This document shows, one piece after another, positions 13,320-25,700 of a DNA stretch of 64,000 nt. The DNA lies in the NCBI GenBank assembly GCA_012064415.1, contig SSNU01000147.1:70117-134116 (forward strand), written 5' to 3'. The notes below the pieces were generated by a model that saw only the letters and a program-made list of their open reading frames with translations, did no database searches and was not told the origin of the DNA. The position numbers and the translations under genes are program-made. Origin of the DNA: Gyrodactylus bullatarudis (Eukaryota > Platyhelminthes > Monogenea > Gyrodactylidea > Gyrodactylidae). Numbering within the stretch: position 1 is the stretch's first letter; each line of letters begins with the position of its first letter.

Positions 13320-13497
13320 ATAATATGCCATAACTTTCTTAAAATTTGATTTTTTTCAAATTATTTTTTTCTTCAGATCCTGAAAGTGGAACTTACGATC
13401 TAGATTCCAAAAAATCCTTGATCAAATTCGAATTCTTGATGAAAAAATTCATAATTTTGTAAAAAGCATAAATTCTCATCTTCATATTAACTAGCTT
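13320..13497. repeat. family A fold-back fragment
   Basis: It carries the words 'gattccaaaaaatccttgatcaaattcgaattcttgatgaaaaa' and 'aaattctcatcttcatattaactagcttta' in short form. Both also occur at 18.37-18.45 kb, where they form one end of a complete family A copy. The palindromic MITE at 13498-13698 sits exactly at its outer end. Confidence 0.5.
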
Positions 13498-13698
13498 TAA
13501 TATATAGTGGTCGACAAAATGAATTTATTCACTTAAAATTGCTTCTAGCTCATTCATAAAAAATACCTTCAAGATGTAAAATATACCATTAAAAAGGAAA
13601 TTTCTTACTCTTCTAGATATGATTACTCCCGAACTTTTATGAATGAGCTAGAAGCAATTTTAAGTGAATAAATTCATTTTGTCGACCACTATATATTA
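13498..13698. mobile_element. palindromic MITE with long perfect TIRs (Tc1/mariner-like)
   Basis: The two arms (13498-13561 and about 13636-13698) are perfect reverse complements for about 60 bp, beginning TATATAGTGGTCGAC. The centre of about 75 bp is not palindromic. Ends at TA and long simple TIRs are typical of Tc1/mariner MITEs. It encodes nothing. Confidence 0.7.
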
Positions 13699-13849
13699 GG
13701 GCGAATATTAGTCAAATATTTCTTTTTCCCGAACAATGTTTCGGCAGCAATACGATCTAACTTAGAAAATGCCATTTATGAAATTTAAATTCGAAATTTT
13801 TAATTCTCTGATATCCAAAAATCCCATTTTCCCAAACATCTTTGTTCAT

Positions 13850-14090
13850 CTCAAATATCAGTACTTAATTGCTTTGAATCATCGAAATCCATAAAAATTT
13901 TGGATTCAAAAGTTGAAAAAGTGGAAATTTGGTCAGCTTGCATTTTTTTCGGAATTTTTTCGGATATCAGCATCTTATTAGCTCATTCCATTTTAGATTT
14001 CAAAATAATACTTTTTCCTGAGAATCCGGAGAAAAATATTGAGTGTTTTGTAAAGATAATAAATTCTCATCTTTATGTCAATTAGGTTTA
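13850..14090 (+). repeat. family C repeat copy
   Basis: This is a diverged single arm of the large fold-back at 25929-26810. The words 'cttaattgctttgaatcatcgaaat', 'aaaaagtggaaatttgg' and 'atcttattagctcattcc' are shared in the same order. The short ORF over it (61 codons) resembles the 91-codon ORFs in the fold-back arms only because the DNA is shared. I do not think it is a protein gene. Confidence 0.55.
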
Positions 14091-15285
14091 CAATAAAAAT
14101 TTGGAATATCCACACTGCTTTAGAATTTGTTAATTTCATTTGTCGAGACTCTCGACTCGAGAGTTTAACTGACTTTATAATATTTTTTCGATTCTCATAC
14201 AAAAATACACTTTCCACACTCTCCATGGAGTCAGAGAGTTCTTAAGTTATTCTAAAAATATTTTACTAAAAATCAATTTTCCTAGCTGATATTTTTATTG
14301 CGAACCAATCAAACGATATCTCGAAAAACAACAGAAGATAAAATTTTTTTTTCGATCGAGATCAGATTTCAAAGAATGGATCAAAAACATGGTTTAGATA
14401 ATACTTTCACAAAATTTTGACGAATTAAAAATTGCAAAACTGAAAAATCTGAATTTTAGAAAAAATGAGTTGTTCTAGGGTTTTTATAGAAGAGCTTTTG
14501 AGGTTTTCCTCGACTCTAATGGCTATTCTTCTTTCGGTTCTCCCATTACACTTTGCACTGCACATCTTTGAGTTGAAAACAAGCATCAATTGGATATTGC
14601 TACACTTATCATTCAAATGTGAGTTTAAATTAAACCGTTCAAATCCCATATTTCTCTATAGGACTATATGTGAGTAAACGTGAATATATTTAATTCAAAA
14701 TATTCCTATGATATATAATATTCCAGTTGATAAAACAAATTAACCATCTAATGGAAATTATGTATTTATTAAAAAATATTACAATTGATTTACACTTCAT
14801 ACTAGTATAATTATAATCAACATTCATCAAATCTCTTATCTAACACTTATGTCCTCTTAAATGTCTCTCCCTGATCAAATACGACGAGGTGTGAGAAAAA
14901 ACAACTTTTTTTCTTTTTCTATTTATTTTTCAGAAGATATCTTAATTCTAATTGTCAACTGAAACAAAACTGACGAAGAAAAACTAGTGGATAATTAAAA
15001 TTCAAACTCATTACTGATCTTGTGAGAAATATTTTCCATAAGATCAAATATACAACTATAGGTTTGAAATGAGCTTAAATCCCGTGAAATATCGCTCAAA
15101 TCATATTCTTATTTTTGGCTCAACCAAACATCATTTATTATAAATTGACAGAAAAGAATTACTACAGGTTTAGTTGTATTCTTTATTGAATGACTGGTTT
15201 TCATTTTTAACCCTCGCTTTGGAAATCTGAATACCTACAAGTATGGCTAATGGAGTCGTTGCTGACACCAATAGCTAAAGACATG
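14091..15285. other. gene-free stretch
   Basis: No gene or clear element. Two overlapping ORFs of about 70 codons at 14425-14677 are antisense to each other and resemble nothing I know. Confidence 0.45.
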
Positions 15286-15287
15286 TT

Positions 15288-15433
15288 GCCTTAATTTCAA
15301 ATTTGTCAAATCTTTACAAAAACCCAGGTGATGACAGTATAGATGTATGGGTGAAAGAGAAATTCTTTATTAACAAACCAAATCTATGCGTTCAGAAAAA
15401 TTACTCATACAATCTTCAACTACCCAGGCCGAT
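15288..15433 (+). pseudogene. Penelope-like element C-terminal (GIY-YIG endonuclease) fragment
   Basis: Translation gives a C-terminal tail with NLYKNPGDDSIDVWVKEKF followed by a short stretch and a stop. The same peptide (FYKNPCDDSIDVWVKEKF) follows a GIY-YIG motif in the minus-strand fragment at 30877-31112, so both come from one Penelope-like retroelement family. The GIY-YIG motif itself is missing here and an upstream in-frame stop lies near 15270, so it is a dead 3' fragment. Confidence 0.55.
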
Positions 15434-15545
15434 GTGAGCTTTTCTATCCATTTCTGCTATTTATTGGAGAGTTTTGGTGTTTTTTAGCTCACACTTTATT
15501 CTGTATCTTAATTTTTCACAAGGAAGATTAGAAAACAAGCAAATA

Positions 15546-15589
15546 ATATGTGATAAACGTTTTATTTCGCCGGGTCTCTTCAGACTTAA
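15546..15589 (-). ncRNA. hammerhead ribozyme motif (Penelope-type)
   Basis: On the minus strand the core reads CTGAAGA (15583-15577) and GAAA (15568-15565). Stem III is a perfect 5-bp hairpin, AUAAA/UUUAU with loop ACG, ending in the expected cut site UC (after 15552). Stem I pairs ACAUA with UAAGU with one mismatch. Stem II (GACC/CGGC) is poor and its loop is too short, which makes activity doubtful. A decayed sister copy lies at 60774-60815 and a relative behind a GIY-YIG ORF lies at 49639-49678. Confidence 0.55.
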
Positions 15590-15880
15590 CCCCGGGTTTG
15601 AGTTTTATACTCTAACAATGCAACATAAAATCTGCTCTTCCATTGGTTAAAGAAATCCTTCAATTTGGGACGGGAGGAGGGAAACACTGGCCATCCTGTA
15701 TCCATGGACTTATTACTTTTGTCTCTTCAGTAGATTGGGGCCTTTTACTATTTCTTTGAGATTTTGTAAATTATTATATTCAATAAATATTATTCATTGA
15801 CCTTTTAAAATTATATCATTTCTGAAGTGATACTACTGATGATCCTTTAAGAAATGTACATAGTACATCTAGTGATTTAA

Positions 15881-15961
15881 CCCCTTCGATCCTGGAGGTC
15901 GTGTACGACCTCTAAATCAACAGTTTTAGGTGATCGCTGCATTTTAATGGATTCGAAGGGG
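15881..15961. mobile_element. 81-bp TTAA-flanked mini-element
   Basis: Terminal repeats CCCCTTCGATCC and GGATTCGAAGGGG (one base bulged) are flanked by TTAA on both sides (15877-15880 and 15962-15965). A second inner palindrome, GAGGTCGTGTACGACCTC, lies just inside the left end. Larger elements with similar ends occur at 61609-62285. It is very small for a DNA element and is non-autonomous. Confidence 0.6.
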
Positions 15962-15965
15962 TTAA

Positions 15966-16766
15966 TAAACTCTCTGCCAACTTTTGAATTTTGAACTTAA
16001 GAGGATTATCGAACGTTAATGAAAATTTAGGTGAATATTTAACTCGTAATAGCTAAAGAGTATATGAATAAGTCTAAAAATGAATGAATATTCTTGAAGA
16101 TCTTTATAAATTTTAGATTATGCTCTGCACGAACATCTGTACGACATCTTTACGTTTCAAAAGCCTTGGAAAAAGATGGCATCTTCCTTTCTTGACCTCT
16201 GTTTTTTCCAAGGGTTTTCTATTTCAGATAAATTTATAAGTGACAAAAAGACCAACACGATTCAAAGTAAACTAAAAGAGATATAAGAGGGGACAACTGT
16301 TCTCTAATTCAACCCTTTTTCCTTGAAACTTGTGAAAAATCTTTTTTGTTTTACAATTACAGCTTCATTTTGCAATTGGTCAGTAAGGAGATGATGAAAA
16401 AAACTGTAGTTCGTTTGTTTTTTGAGAAATAAAAATTTCTTTAAACACTTGAATAAGATTTCTTTTTTTTTGCTCATTTGCCACAACGTAAAGATAAAAA
16501 GGGAGAGAATTCAGTAGAATAAATAATGAAACGAAAAAATATTTTTATTGATAAATATTTATTCAACAAGAGTGGAAGATTATTAGTATTATTTTAATTA
16601 AATAATGGAAAAATCTCATCGGTTCCCCTATTAATTCAGTAAGGTCTGGAAATAAAAGAAAAATTAGTTATCCACATGAAAATCCGTAAAAAGACAGATT
16701 TTTGTAAATTCTCAACTAATAAAGAAAAAGATTTTCATGAATGTAAATTAATATTCGTCTATTTAC
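15966..16766. other. gene-free stretch next to last visible CCDC146-like exon
   Basis: No exon that continues the CCDC146-like reading frame could be found here on the minus strand, although the splice donor at 16766 calls for one further on. Confidence 0.45.
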
Positions 16767-19700
16767 CTTGAGTTCATTTGATCGTTTTTCGTACAAATCC
16801 TTAACAATAACTAGATTGACAGAAGAAATTTTGAATTTTGTATCCAGATCAATAATTTTCTTCTTTAGATCACACAAGGATTTTGCTTTAACTGCCAAAT
16901 CCTCCTGTCTGTTTATATGAAAAAATTAATTAATATACATTTGGGAATTTTGATTTTTTCAGTAACATTTGTTCAAATTCGGCACTTTTTTGAAAGAAAA
17001 ACTTGTAAAATATTTGTGAATATTATCAATTATGGAATCAAAGTATGATCACTTGTGAGTAGTCATATTTTTTGCTGTTTTTCGGCTCTAAAAGACTAAA
17101 CATTTTGTAATTACCAAAATTGAATTCCTGAGATCTACTCCTACCGAATACATTCGTGAACTCCTAATTACTTGGCATAAATCATTAAGATGAATAGATG
17201 AAAATAGTAAAAGCGAAATTCTTTTGAGTTCCCGCCAAATATTCAAATTTTGAACTTTCGTGAAAACAGGCAATAGTTGAGAATCATTAGATGAGATCAG
17301 ATCAGAGAGTAAAAACTTGATAGACATAGTTTGCAATTAATGCCTTTTCAAAAGAAAGAAATTATTGTCAGATCAAGAGAGAATAAAATCTGGGTAATTT
17401 ATAGAACGGCTTCCCTTAGTACTTTTTAGTCCCGAATCTGATGGAAAAATTACTCAAAACTGCTTTTCTTCGAAAATTTTTCGTAGAATTCAATACACGT
17501 AGTAAGCTTGAATGTGTCTTTTTAAAGACTTCAAATTATGTGGAAAAAAAGGTGAAAATTTTTTTATTTACTTCGTAGAGTTCTATAAAACAAAGTGTCC
17601 TACAGTGTTGTGCAATGTCATTAAGTTTAAATTCATACTGACCTAGATTGGAACCTTGAAATATACTCTCGAATTTCACTCCATGTCTGTTCAACAGTTT
17701 TTTATTACTAAACATCATGAGTTTTTGTAAGTATATTTGCTTTTTCGATGACATGAAATCATATCCTTTGCGGCGAGCTTTTACAGACATATGAAAAATT
17801 TATGTGTCATCTCTGATATTTGGAGTTTATCCCAGTTAATCTTTTCATAGGGCGTTTATTCAAAATCGTAACTTCTCAATTATTATGCAGATCTAAACAA
17901 TATTACAAAATCTACACCTCGTTAATATGGAGATAGGAATTTATGAATTTAACAAAATGCTCAATTATTTCATCAAGAAATCGAATTTGATCAAGATTTT
18001 TCGGAATCTAGACCATAAGACCAAATTTCACGATATGAAGAAAAAGAATTTGAAAAAATCAATTTTTAAGTAAATCATGGCATATTTCGAAGTAGCGCAA
18101 AATTCATAATATTTCGACAAAAACCGATTACAGTATAATTATCATCATGAATATTTTTCATAATTTCGTCATTTTTCAGGGATCTTAAATCATCAAAATT
18201 ACACTGATTTTGAAGAAGTAAAAATGATCAGAGAATCAAAATTCAATTTTCACACAATGTTAGGGGGAATCTCGAAATCTGATTCTGCATATCTGATTTG
18301 TTTGTTTATTAGTGATCCTAAAATTAAACTTTTGATCCCCTCTCACTTCATATCGTGAAAGTGGGTTAAGATTCCAAAAAAATCCTTGGTCAAATCCGAT
18401 TTCTTGATGGAAAAATTTTATAAAAATCATCTTCATGTTAACTAGCTTTAGTTTATAATAAATGTTAAACAAATGGCAAGATTCCCTAAATGTCTCAAAG
18501 AGAGATCTTACCTTTGGTAAAATAACCAAGATTAGTAAAATTTAATTTCAACTACTTCTTAAGAATCCTTTTCGCACAGAACTATCCTTAGAATCACAAT
18601 CAAAATCATTGTATATCAATTGTGAGACTTTTTATCGATTGGTTTTCATATCGTCTCGATAGGGTTAAGCTAATATTTTAGCAATGATCAGATTAATTTA
18701 TCAGAGAATGATGAAATTAGAATTCTCTTTAATAATCCCTTTTCTATGCCGGCAATAGAATATTGCATGATTAATAAAGTTTAGTTGTTTATATCTTATC
18801 CTCACGACTTTAAATGGAATAATTTCTCGGATTCAAAATCTAGATTTCAAAAGAGAGAAGAGGAGGTTTCAACTATTAGAAAATAATGGTCCTTATGATC
18901 TTAGATCTATAATCAATTCTACCTCAAGTAGGCTATTCCCTTCCGGTATCCTATTCTCAACTACAGTTTTGACTTGTTAGTAACAAGATTTTTAAATATG
19001 TATGTTTATTAGAGAAAGAAAAATACCTTTTCACCGAACACTTTTCTATTTGATGCATCCAATTGATTCTTTGCGCTCCGTAATCGTAAAAACTAAATTT
19101 AAAAATTTTGACGTTCTGATATGCGAAAATCCCATTTTTCCTAAAATCTTGTATTCAGAATAAATTTAATATTAGCGTGTCCAATAATTCAAAGTTTATC
19201 ATTCCTTGCAGTAAAATTCATTAAAAAATTGGCGCAAATTAAAATTTTTGATATCCTTTTTAATACTTATACCAGGGCAACCGAAAATATATTATTGAAA
19301 TTTTTTTTTTGGCGCCTAAAATATTCCTCTAAAATGTAAAAATATCCTGTTAAATATAACTCAAAAATCCCGATATTCTTTGATTTGCAGGACCTCAATT
19401 AATTAAAATGACTAGCTCTGATTGGTTGATTATAATTATCCAATAGAATTAGAGTTTTATAAATTTTTTTCTTGATTACATTAATTCGAAAAAAATATTA
19501 CTTTTTCAATAAAAAAATGTACTCTATAATATCCTTGTATCCATAAAGTAATATTTCATGTCTTTGATGTTTTTATAAGCCTTCCATTTCACAGAATATT
19601 TTAAAAATTTCTTTTATTTAAACATTATAGAAAATATGTAGAAAATATGGAAAAATAAAAAATCTGCTTTTTGTTAAAACATTTTCCTGACAGCTAGCAC

Positions 19701-22700
19701 AGCTCAAAAAACCAATTACTTTGAATCTCTTTCTCAAAATCTTATCAAGAAATTGTGAATGTATTATTTTATAGAGGACCTGTTTTAAAAAAAGCTTAGG
19801 CATATTCCTACATGTTTTTAACGGTAAACCATTTAATGAACTGTAAATAGAAAATATTTAAAAAAACATGTTGAAGATAATTTTTTAAATCATCATAAAA
19901 CAGAAAGAACCTCTGCATACTTTTTCTTCTCTGAGCTCTTTTCAACTTTTTGTCGGAGTCGATGCAAATAGTGCAGGTACATTGTTGCTTCTAAAAGACT
20001 TTTCTCCTTGAGAAAAACCATGATTGTTAAATTAAGGACTGTCTTTTTGTAATCTTCCATTGTCGGCTTCTTTTTCGGGGTGAGAATTCTCAAACGATTC
20101 GGTGTAGTGGACAGTTTACAATCGATTTCAAGTAAGTCCGATCTAGCTTTGGCTGCTTTCAACTAAAGACAATTAAATTTTAAATCAAGATCTTGTATCG
20201 AGAGTAATCTTTGTTTTAGGATTATCAAAGTTAAAGACTAATTCCTGATTCATTTTTTTCTCTGGATAATTGAGAAATAAAAAAAAGATTACCTACTTTA
20301 CTTGTACCCTTGGTGCATTGGGGCTAAAGTTTTGCCTAGATTAACTCACACAGTTCCTTTTTTATTTCTCCCAAAAGGAGTAAGTTTAAATTAATTTTCC
20401 ATTTCTAGATTTGATCTTCATTTTTTAGAACAGAATATTTTGTAAATTTCCTATGATAACACGGGCATTGATGAAAGAATACATTTTTTTGCTACACTGT
20501 ACTATACCAAATAATTTGGAATTTTATCATAAAATGAAAAGCATTTTTCCAATATATAGGTAAGAAAACCATTTTTGAATCAAAAATGTCTGTATAATTC
20601 TATAGTCAAACGAACGGATGTAAATTTCGTACATGTAGAAATGAAGAATTAACATATCCGAGAATATTTCGATGCTATCTGTAACTACCAATGGAATTAA
20701 CTGAAAGCCAGTTAAACTTGTTACTCGGTTTCAAGATTATCTGATAGTCTCAAGAATCCCGGGAATCTTGTTACTATATGTTACTGTATATTTATATTAT
20801 CATCCACTTAACCATACATTTCACCTTTCCACCCTTCTCCTATCTTTTAACATGTAATTATAAACAATCCCTCTTAGTATTTCATTAAAGCTTTGTAGTA
20901 ATTCTTTAATTCCTTATTGGAATTCATAAGGGACAACTAGGACTGGAAAAGGTATAGTAACAAGTTTAACTGATAATAACTAATTTTTTGACTTTCAGAA
21001 TTTAGAAAGAAAAATCACTCAGTTTATTCATAACACCCCTAGGATTTTTTCAGAATCTCTTTTCAAAAGTGTTACACATCAATAGAACCTTCAAATATAA
21101 TAAATTTTAATTTAAAGTACCGTCATCTTGTGACGTATCCAATGAGACATACAATAGATCAGAATTGGATCAAGAAATAGTCACAGGCCATCTACAGAAC
21201 CAAGCTAAGATGATTTTGCAAACCAAAAGACATTCAATGTTGGAGAAAATGTTTTAGTGAAAGTATCGGAATTTGATCGATCAAAACTCGATTTCAAAAA
21301 TTATTGTGTGTAATACTCGAAGTTAGAGAAAATTTCTCCAAGGTCAAAACTAAGACAGGAATAATTGAAGATCTATTCAGCAAAATAACTGACTAGGGTC
21401 GATGAAAATTTCTTGTCAATCGAGGAAGTTCCTGAACTTATTTATTCCATACGAAGAGTGACAAGTCTCCATTCATTTGTGAATGACCAAGGCTTCTTCA
21501 AGTGTGACTGCAAAACAAAATGTGATACATTAAAATGTAAATGCAGAAAAGAAGGCCGTTTGTGCAATTCAAGGTGTCACAGCAGTCTTTCTTGTAAGAA
21601 TAAATAAATTTTTATGATACAACTGTTCCTAATCCTAGGGGTTTTATGAATAAACTGAGTGATTTTTCTTTCTAAATTCTGAAAGTCAAATTATCAGTTA
21701 AACTTGTTACTAGTAACAAGTTTAACTGATTTGCCAGGGAGTCTTGAGACTATCAAGAGTAACAAGATTGACGGTAACACATAACAAAGTCATGAGCAAC
21801 GCCATCTTCCTCTGCAATAATACTTCGTGATTAACTTTATGTTCAATACAATAGAATGAGAAACAACGACAAAAGACTCCACAAATAATTACAATTGAAC
21901 TAATTGGATTACATAATTTCATTATTATTATTATTATTATCATACAGGGAAGGCTGAGAGTGAAGGGGACATCATTATTATTTCGTGTAATAATACTAAA
22001 CTATACTCACAGTTTCCTCGAGAATCTTCACTTGACTGTCGAGATTATTGATTTCGGGAACTCTCACTTTTTGGATTTCATTATAGTTGTAAATTTGATT
22101 CTTGTATCGAGTGTAAATCTCAAGGGCTGACACTAACATTTTATAAAAGTTTTTAGACTTTTCAATTGATCTATTAAAGTTTTGATAATTTCTCTCATTT
22201 GATGCAATTTCCTTGTTCAACTTTGCTAGATTTATATTCATATCTTCCTGTTCTAGATATTCAACTTCAATCTTTTTATTCAAGTCCACTAGAGAAGATT
22301 CAAACGTTGACTTTTCCAAGTTGACACGGGCAATTTTCACACGAATATCCTCTTTTAGACCTTTTAGTTTAATCGTTTCATGTAGGAGTTTCGAGCGATC
22401 CTTCTCATTATTGTCCTTCAACTTTTTTAGACGTTCATTGGATTTCTCAAGAGAGATGATCATTCTCTTTTGGCTTATATCGTTGTTGTTGAGCTGATTA
22501 ACTTCGTTAGAAGTCATACTCAAGTTTTCCTTAACGTTGGCACTCTTTTGTTGAACCTCTTGAAGCTGGACAATGAAATCGTTTCTCATTTTCTCCCATT
22601 TCTGATACTTTTCAATCATATGATCAGTGGAATGCTAGAAAATTATATCTTTATTAGTACAATGTTAAATTCCAACGTTTAAAGAACTCAATATTACTCT

Positions 22701-25700
22701 CCAAATAGTCAGGAACACAAATTTAATTTTAGAATTGAGGCGATACCGACATAAGGAATCAATGCTAGACAAAAATTTGGAATATGACCAAAGAATCTGA
22801 GAGAAATTTCTTATTTTTGTGGGAAATAGAATCATCAAGTTTTAAAATAATCACATAGGGAAATTGCTTAAAACTTTTTGATTGAAATGGTGTTCTTTTG
22901 GCTCGACTCAAATTTTTTTTCTAATCTTGATCCCAAATGTCAGTATCGCCTCAATTCTTTAAAATCAATAAAAATTTCGCGATCAAATATGGAAGAAGTA
23001 AAATTTTGGTGCATTTTTGGCTAGATTGAATTTTTCCTGGGCTCAATAAATATTTTACTTAATTTAAACTGATTCTCAAGCAGCAAAAGTGATCAAGAAA
23101 TAATAATTCGATTTACACTAAATGATGGGGGCATTCAGAATGTATTGGATTTCGTTAACTAATCCTGATCCTGAATATCAACTTTCAATCACTCATTTCT
23201 AAATCAACAATATTTTTCAACTCAAAGTCATTCATTTCGTCAAATCATCAGATATAAACTATAACTTTAGATAAAATAAAGGGTTAATTCCAAAAATCAC
23301 CCCAGAGAAAATTTTTTCTAATACAGTAAAAAATTTCACCCCAATTTTTTTTTTAATAATAAGAAATAATTTAATAATTTTTCTACCCTTTTTTTCAGCG
23401 CTTGATATTTTACGGATTTTGCATGGTCTTCCATATTTTTTATTTACTCTGTAACCTTGAAGTTCCGACTCCATCAGATTTTCGACGTCACGGAGCATGA
23501 TAATCTCCGAGTAAGCTGCTTTCAAGGAGATTATTTTGTATTCATATGGAGCATACTTTTTAAAAACAACTTTTTAGCCACGGCATACAGATGTTAATAG
23601 GGATATTCGTTAATTTTTGCAAAATATAATACAAGGACAAGGATAGCAAAAATTTGTAAGAACCTAGATTCGCATAAGGTTTTTTCCATCAAAGGTTCTA
23701 TATAAGGAGAAAGTTCACTTTCAATCTTTCTGAAACTTATGTAGGTTGCATAAAGAACTTGAATCATTCAAGTTACACCATTCAATAAGAGGTGATTTTT
23801 GAAATGAGAATAATGGATTCGAGGTAAAGAGTTGAAATTTTCATTAGGGTAAATAATATTTTAATATTTACTAAATATTGTAAATAAATTTTCTTTTGGG
23901 GTGAATTTTGGAATTAACTCTAAAATAAAAGCTCTGTTTTTCTCACATGAATCTTGGCGAGCTTCTCATTCAGCGTAGCTATCGCTTTATTCTTCAGCTC
24001 AATAATTTTCAGTTGCTTCTTAAACTTTCGACTTGTCTCCTCATACTCTTTACTAGCGGAGATAAAATCATCCTGTAACTTTTTACTCAGATTTAGGATA
24101 TCAAAATTCTCAATGTGCAACTCTTCCATTTGCTTCAGTCTCTGACGAACCAGTTTCACTGTTGACTTGAGCTGGGTAGAAGTCATCTCTTTCATATCGG
24201 TCTAATAATTAAAACAATGCTCATAGATCGAGAATCATGCGTAAGGTGTGCGACTAACCTGGTTATTGATTTCGTTCTGTGTAAATCGGTTGAACTCAAT
24301 TAGCCTCTCTCTATACTCCATTTGACGTTGATCTGATTTGGGAATTTCGGTAAGCTCATGAAGTGCTGCTTCATGCATTATTTTTGCATTCTATCGGTAT
24401 AATAACTGTGATAAATTATCGTTGATAATTAGAGCACCAAAGTTGCTAAAAGTAGCTAAAAAGTAGCAAAAAGTAATTCAAATTTTTGTAAAAAAAGAGC
24501 AAATTTGATTGATAACAGGTACAGGTATAGTATTATCTATTTAGAATTATTGACTGCCTATAAATGCAATCAAACTAGGCTAGTTTGAAAAAATGCAGTA
24601 TTTACCAATGAAATTGATTCGAGTAACACATCCCTGGTTTTACATCCATATATGAGCATGGTAAATATACATTCCCCATAGACGGTGTATTGACCAATGA
24701 ATTCATAGTAAATACATGTAGACGTTAACTAATCAGAGGGCGAATAATATAATTTTCTTTGTGTTATCGACTAAAAATTGATTGATTTTCAATAAAAAAG
24801 TAGCATTGAGTAGCATAAGTAGCAAATCAAGTTCCAAAAAGTAGCAAATTTGGTGTTCTATTGATAATCAATAGGGCCACAAAAATACATATAAAGCATA
24901 TTTTAAATTCGAGGTATACTTTTTAATCTAAACACTCTGGGATATTTAAAACTGCTGTGGGGGTAAGGGTTGAAAAGTTGTTAGTGCATATATGTGTCAT
25001 ATTTTAAAGGAGCAAATTTCCCTTCCCTATGTGAATTGAGCAATCAGGATCGTTCTTACTAAGACAATGAAGTGAAACTTTAGATTTCCCCTGCCACCAA
25101 ATGTTTTTTTCAATACATCTTAAAGTTAGAATTTTGAAAATTATAGATATTTTGATTAAATATTTTATTCGAAGAAAATAACTAACAAGTAGTATATTAA
25201 TTACTAGAAAATTCGATAGTGAAAATCGTTCTCTCAATAATAGCTTACAAGTAGTATCACTTTTTATAAAAAAAACCGATAGAACATATTTTATCCGCAT
25301 ATAAATGAATTTTTAGGTCATCATTCTTGCGGCCCTAATAATCAATTATAATTATAAAACAAAACTCGAGAGGAACCAGACTTGCATCCACTAATCAAAT
25401 ATTCATGTTTAAACCGGGAAAATTCTTTCTTGAATATCAAAATGAAAAATTCTTCTAATTTCATAAATATTTTTCTAAAAACTTGAAAATGGACTTAAGT
25501 TTCACTATCAGCATTGTATTTTTATTCGGAATTTTGCAAAACCTGTTCAAAGAAATCTTAATTTTGTCATTTCAAAAATAAATGTTGATGATTTGTGAAC
25601 ATGATTAGAGAGAATTAAGTTACCAGAGCAGATCTATACAACTTTTATCATCTATCATTTTCATTTTGATATGGAATGTTTCAGAGAAAAGATTATTTCA

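Noticed and set aside
22213..22497. 94-codon plus-strand ORF rich in Ser and Phe, and similar ones at 23954 and 59403
   Set aside because: Antisense shadows of conserved coiled-coil exons.
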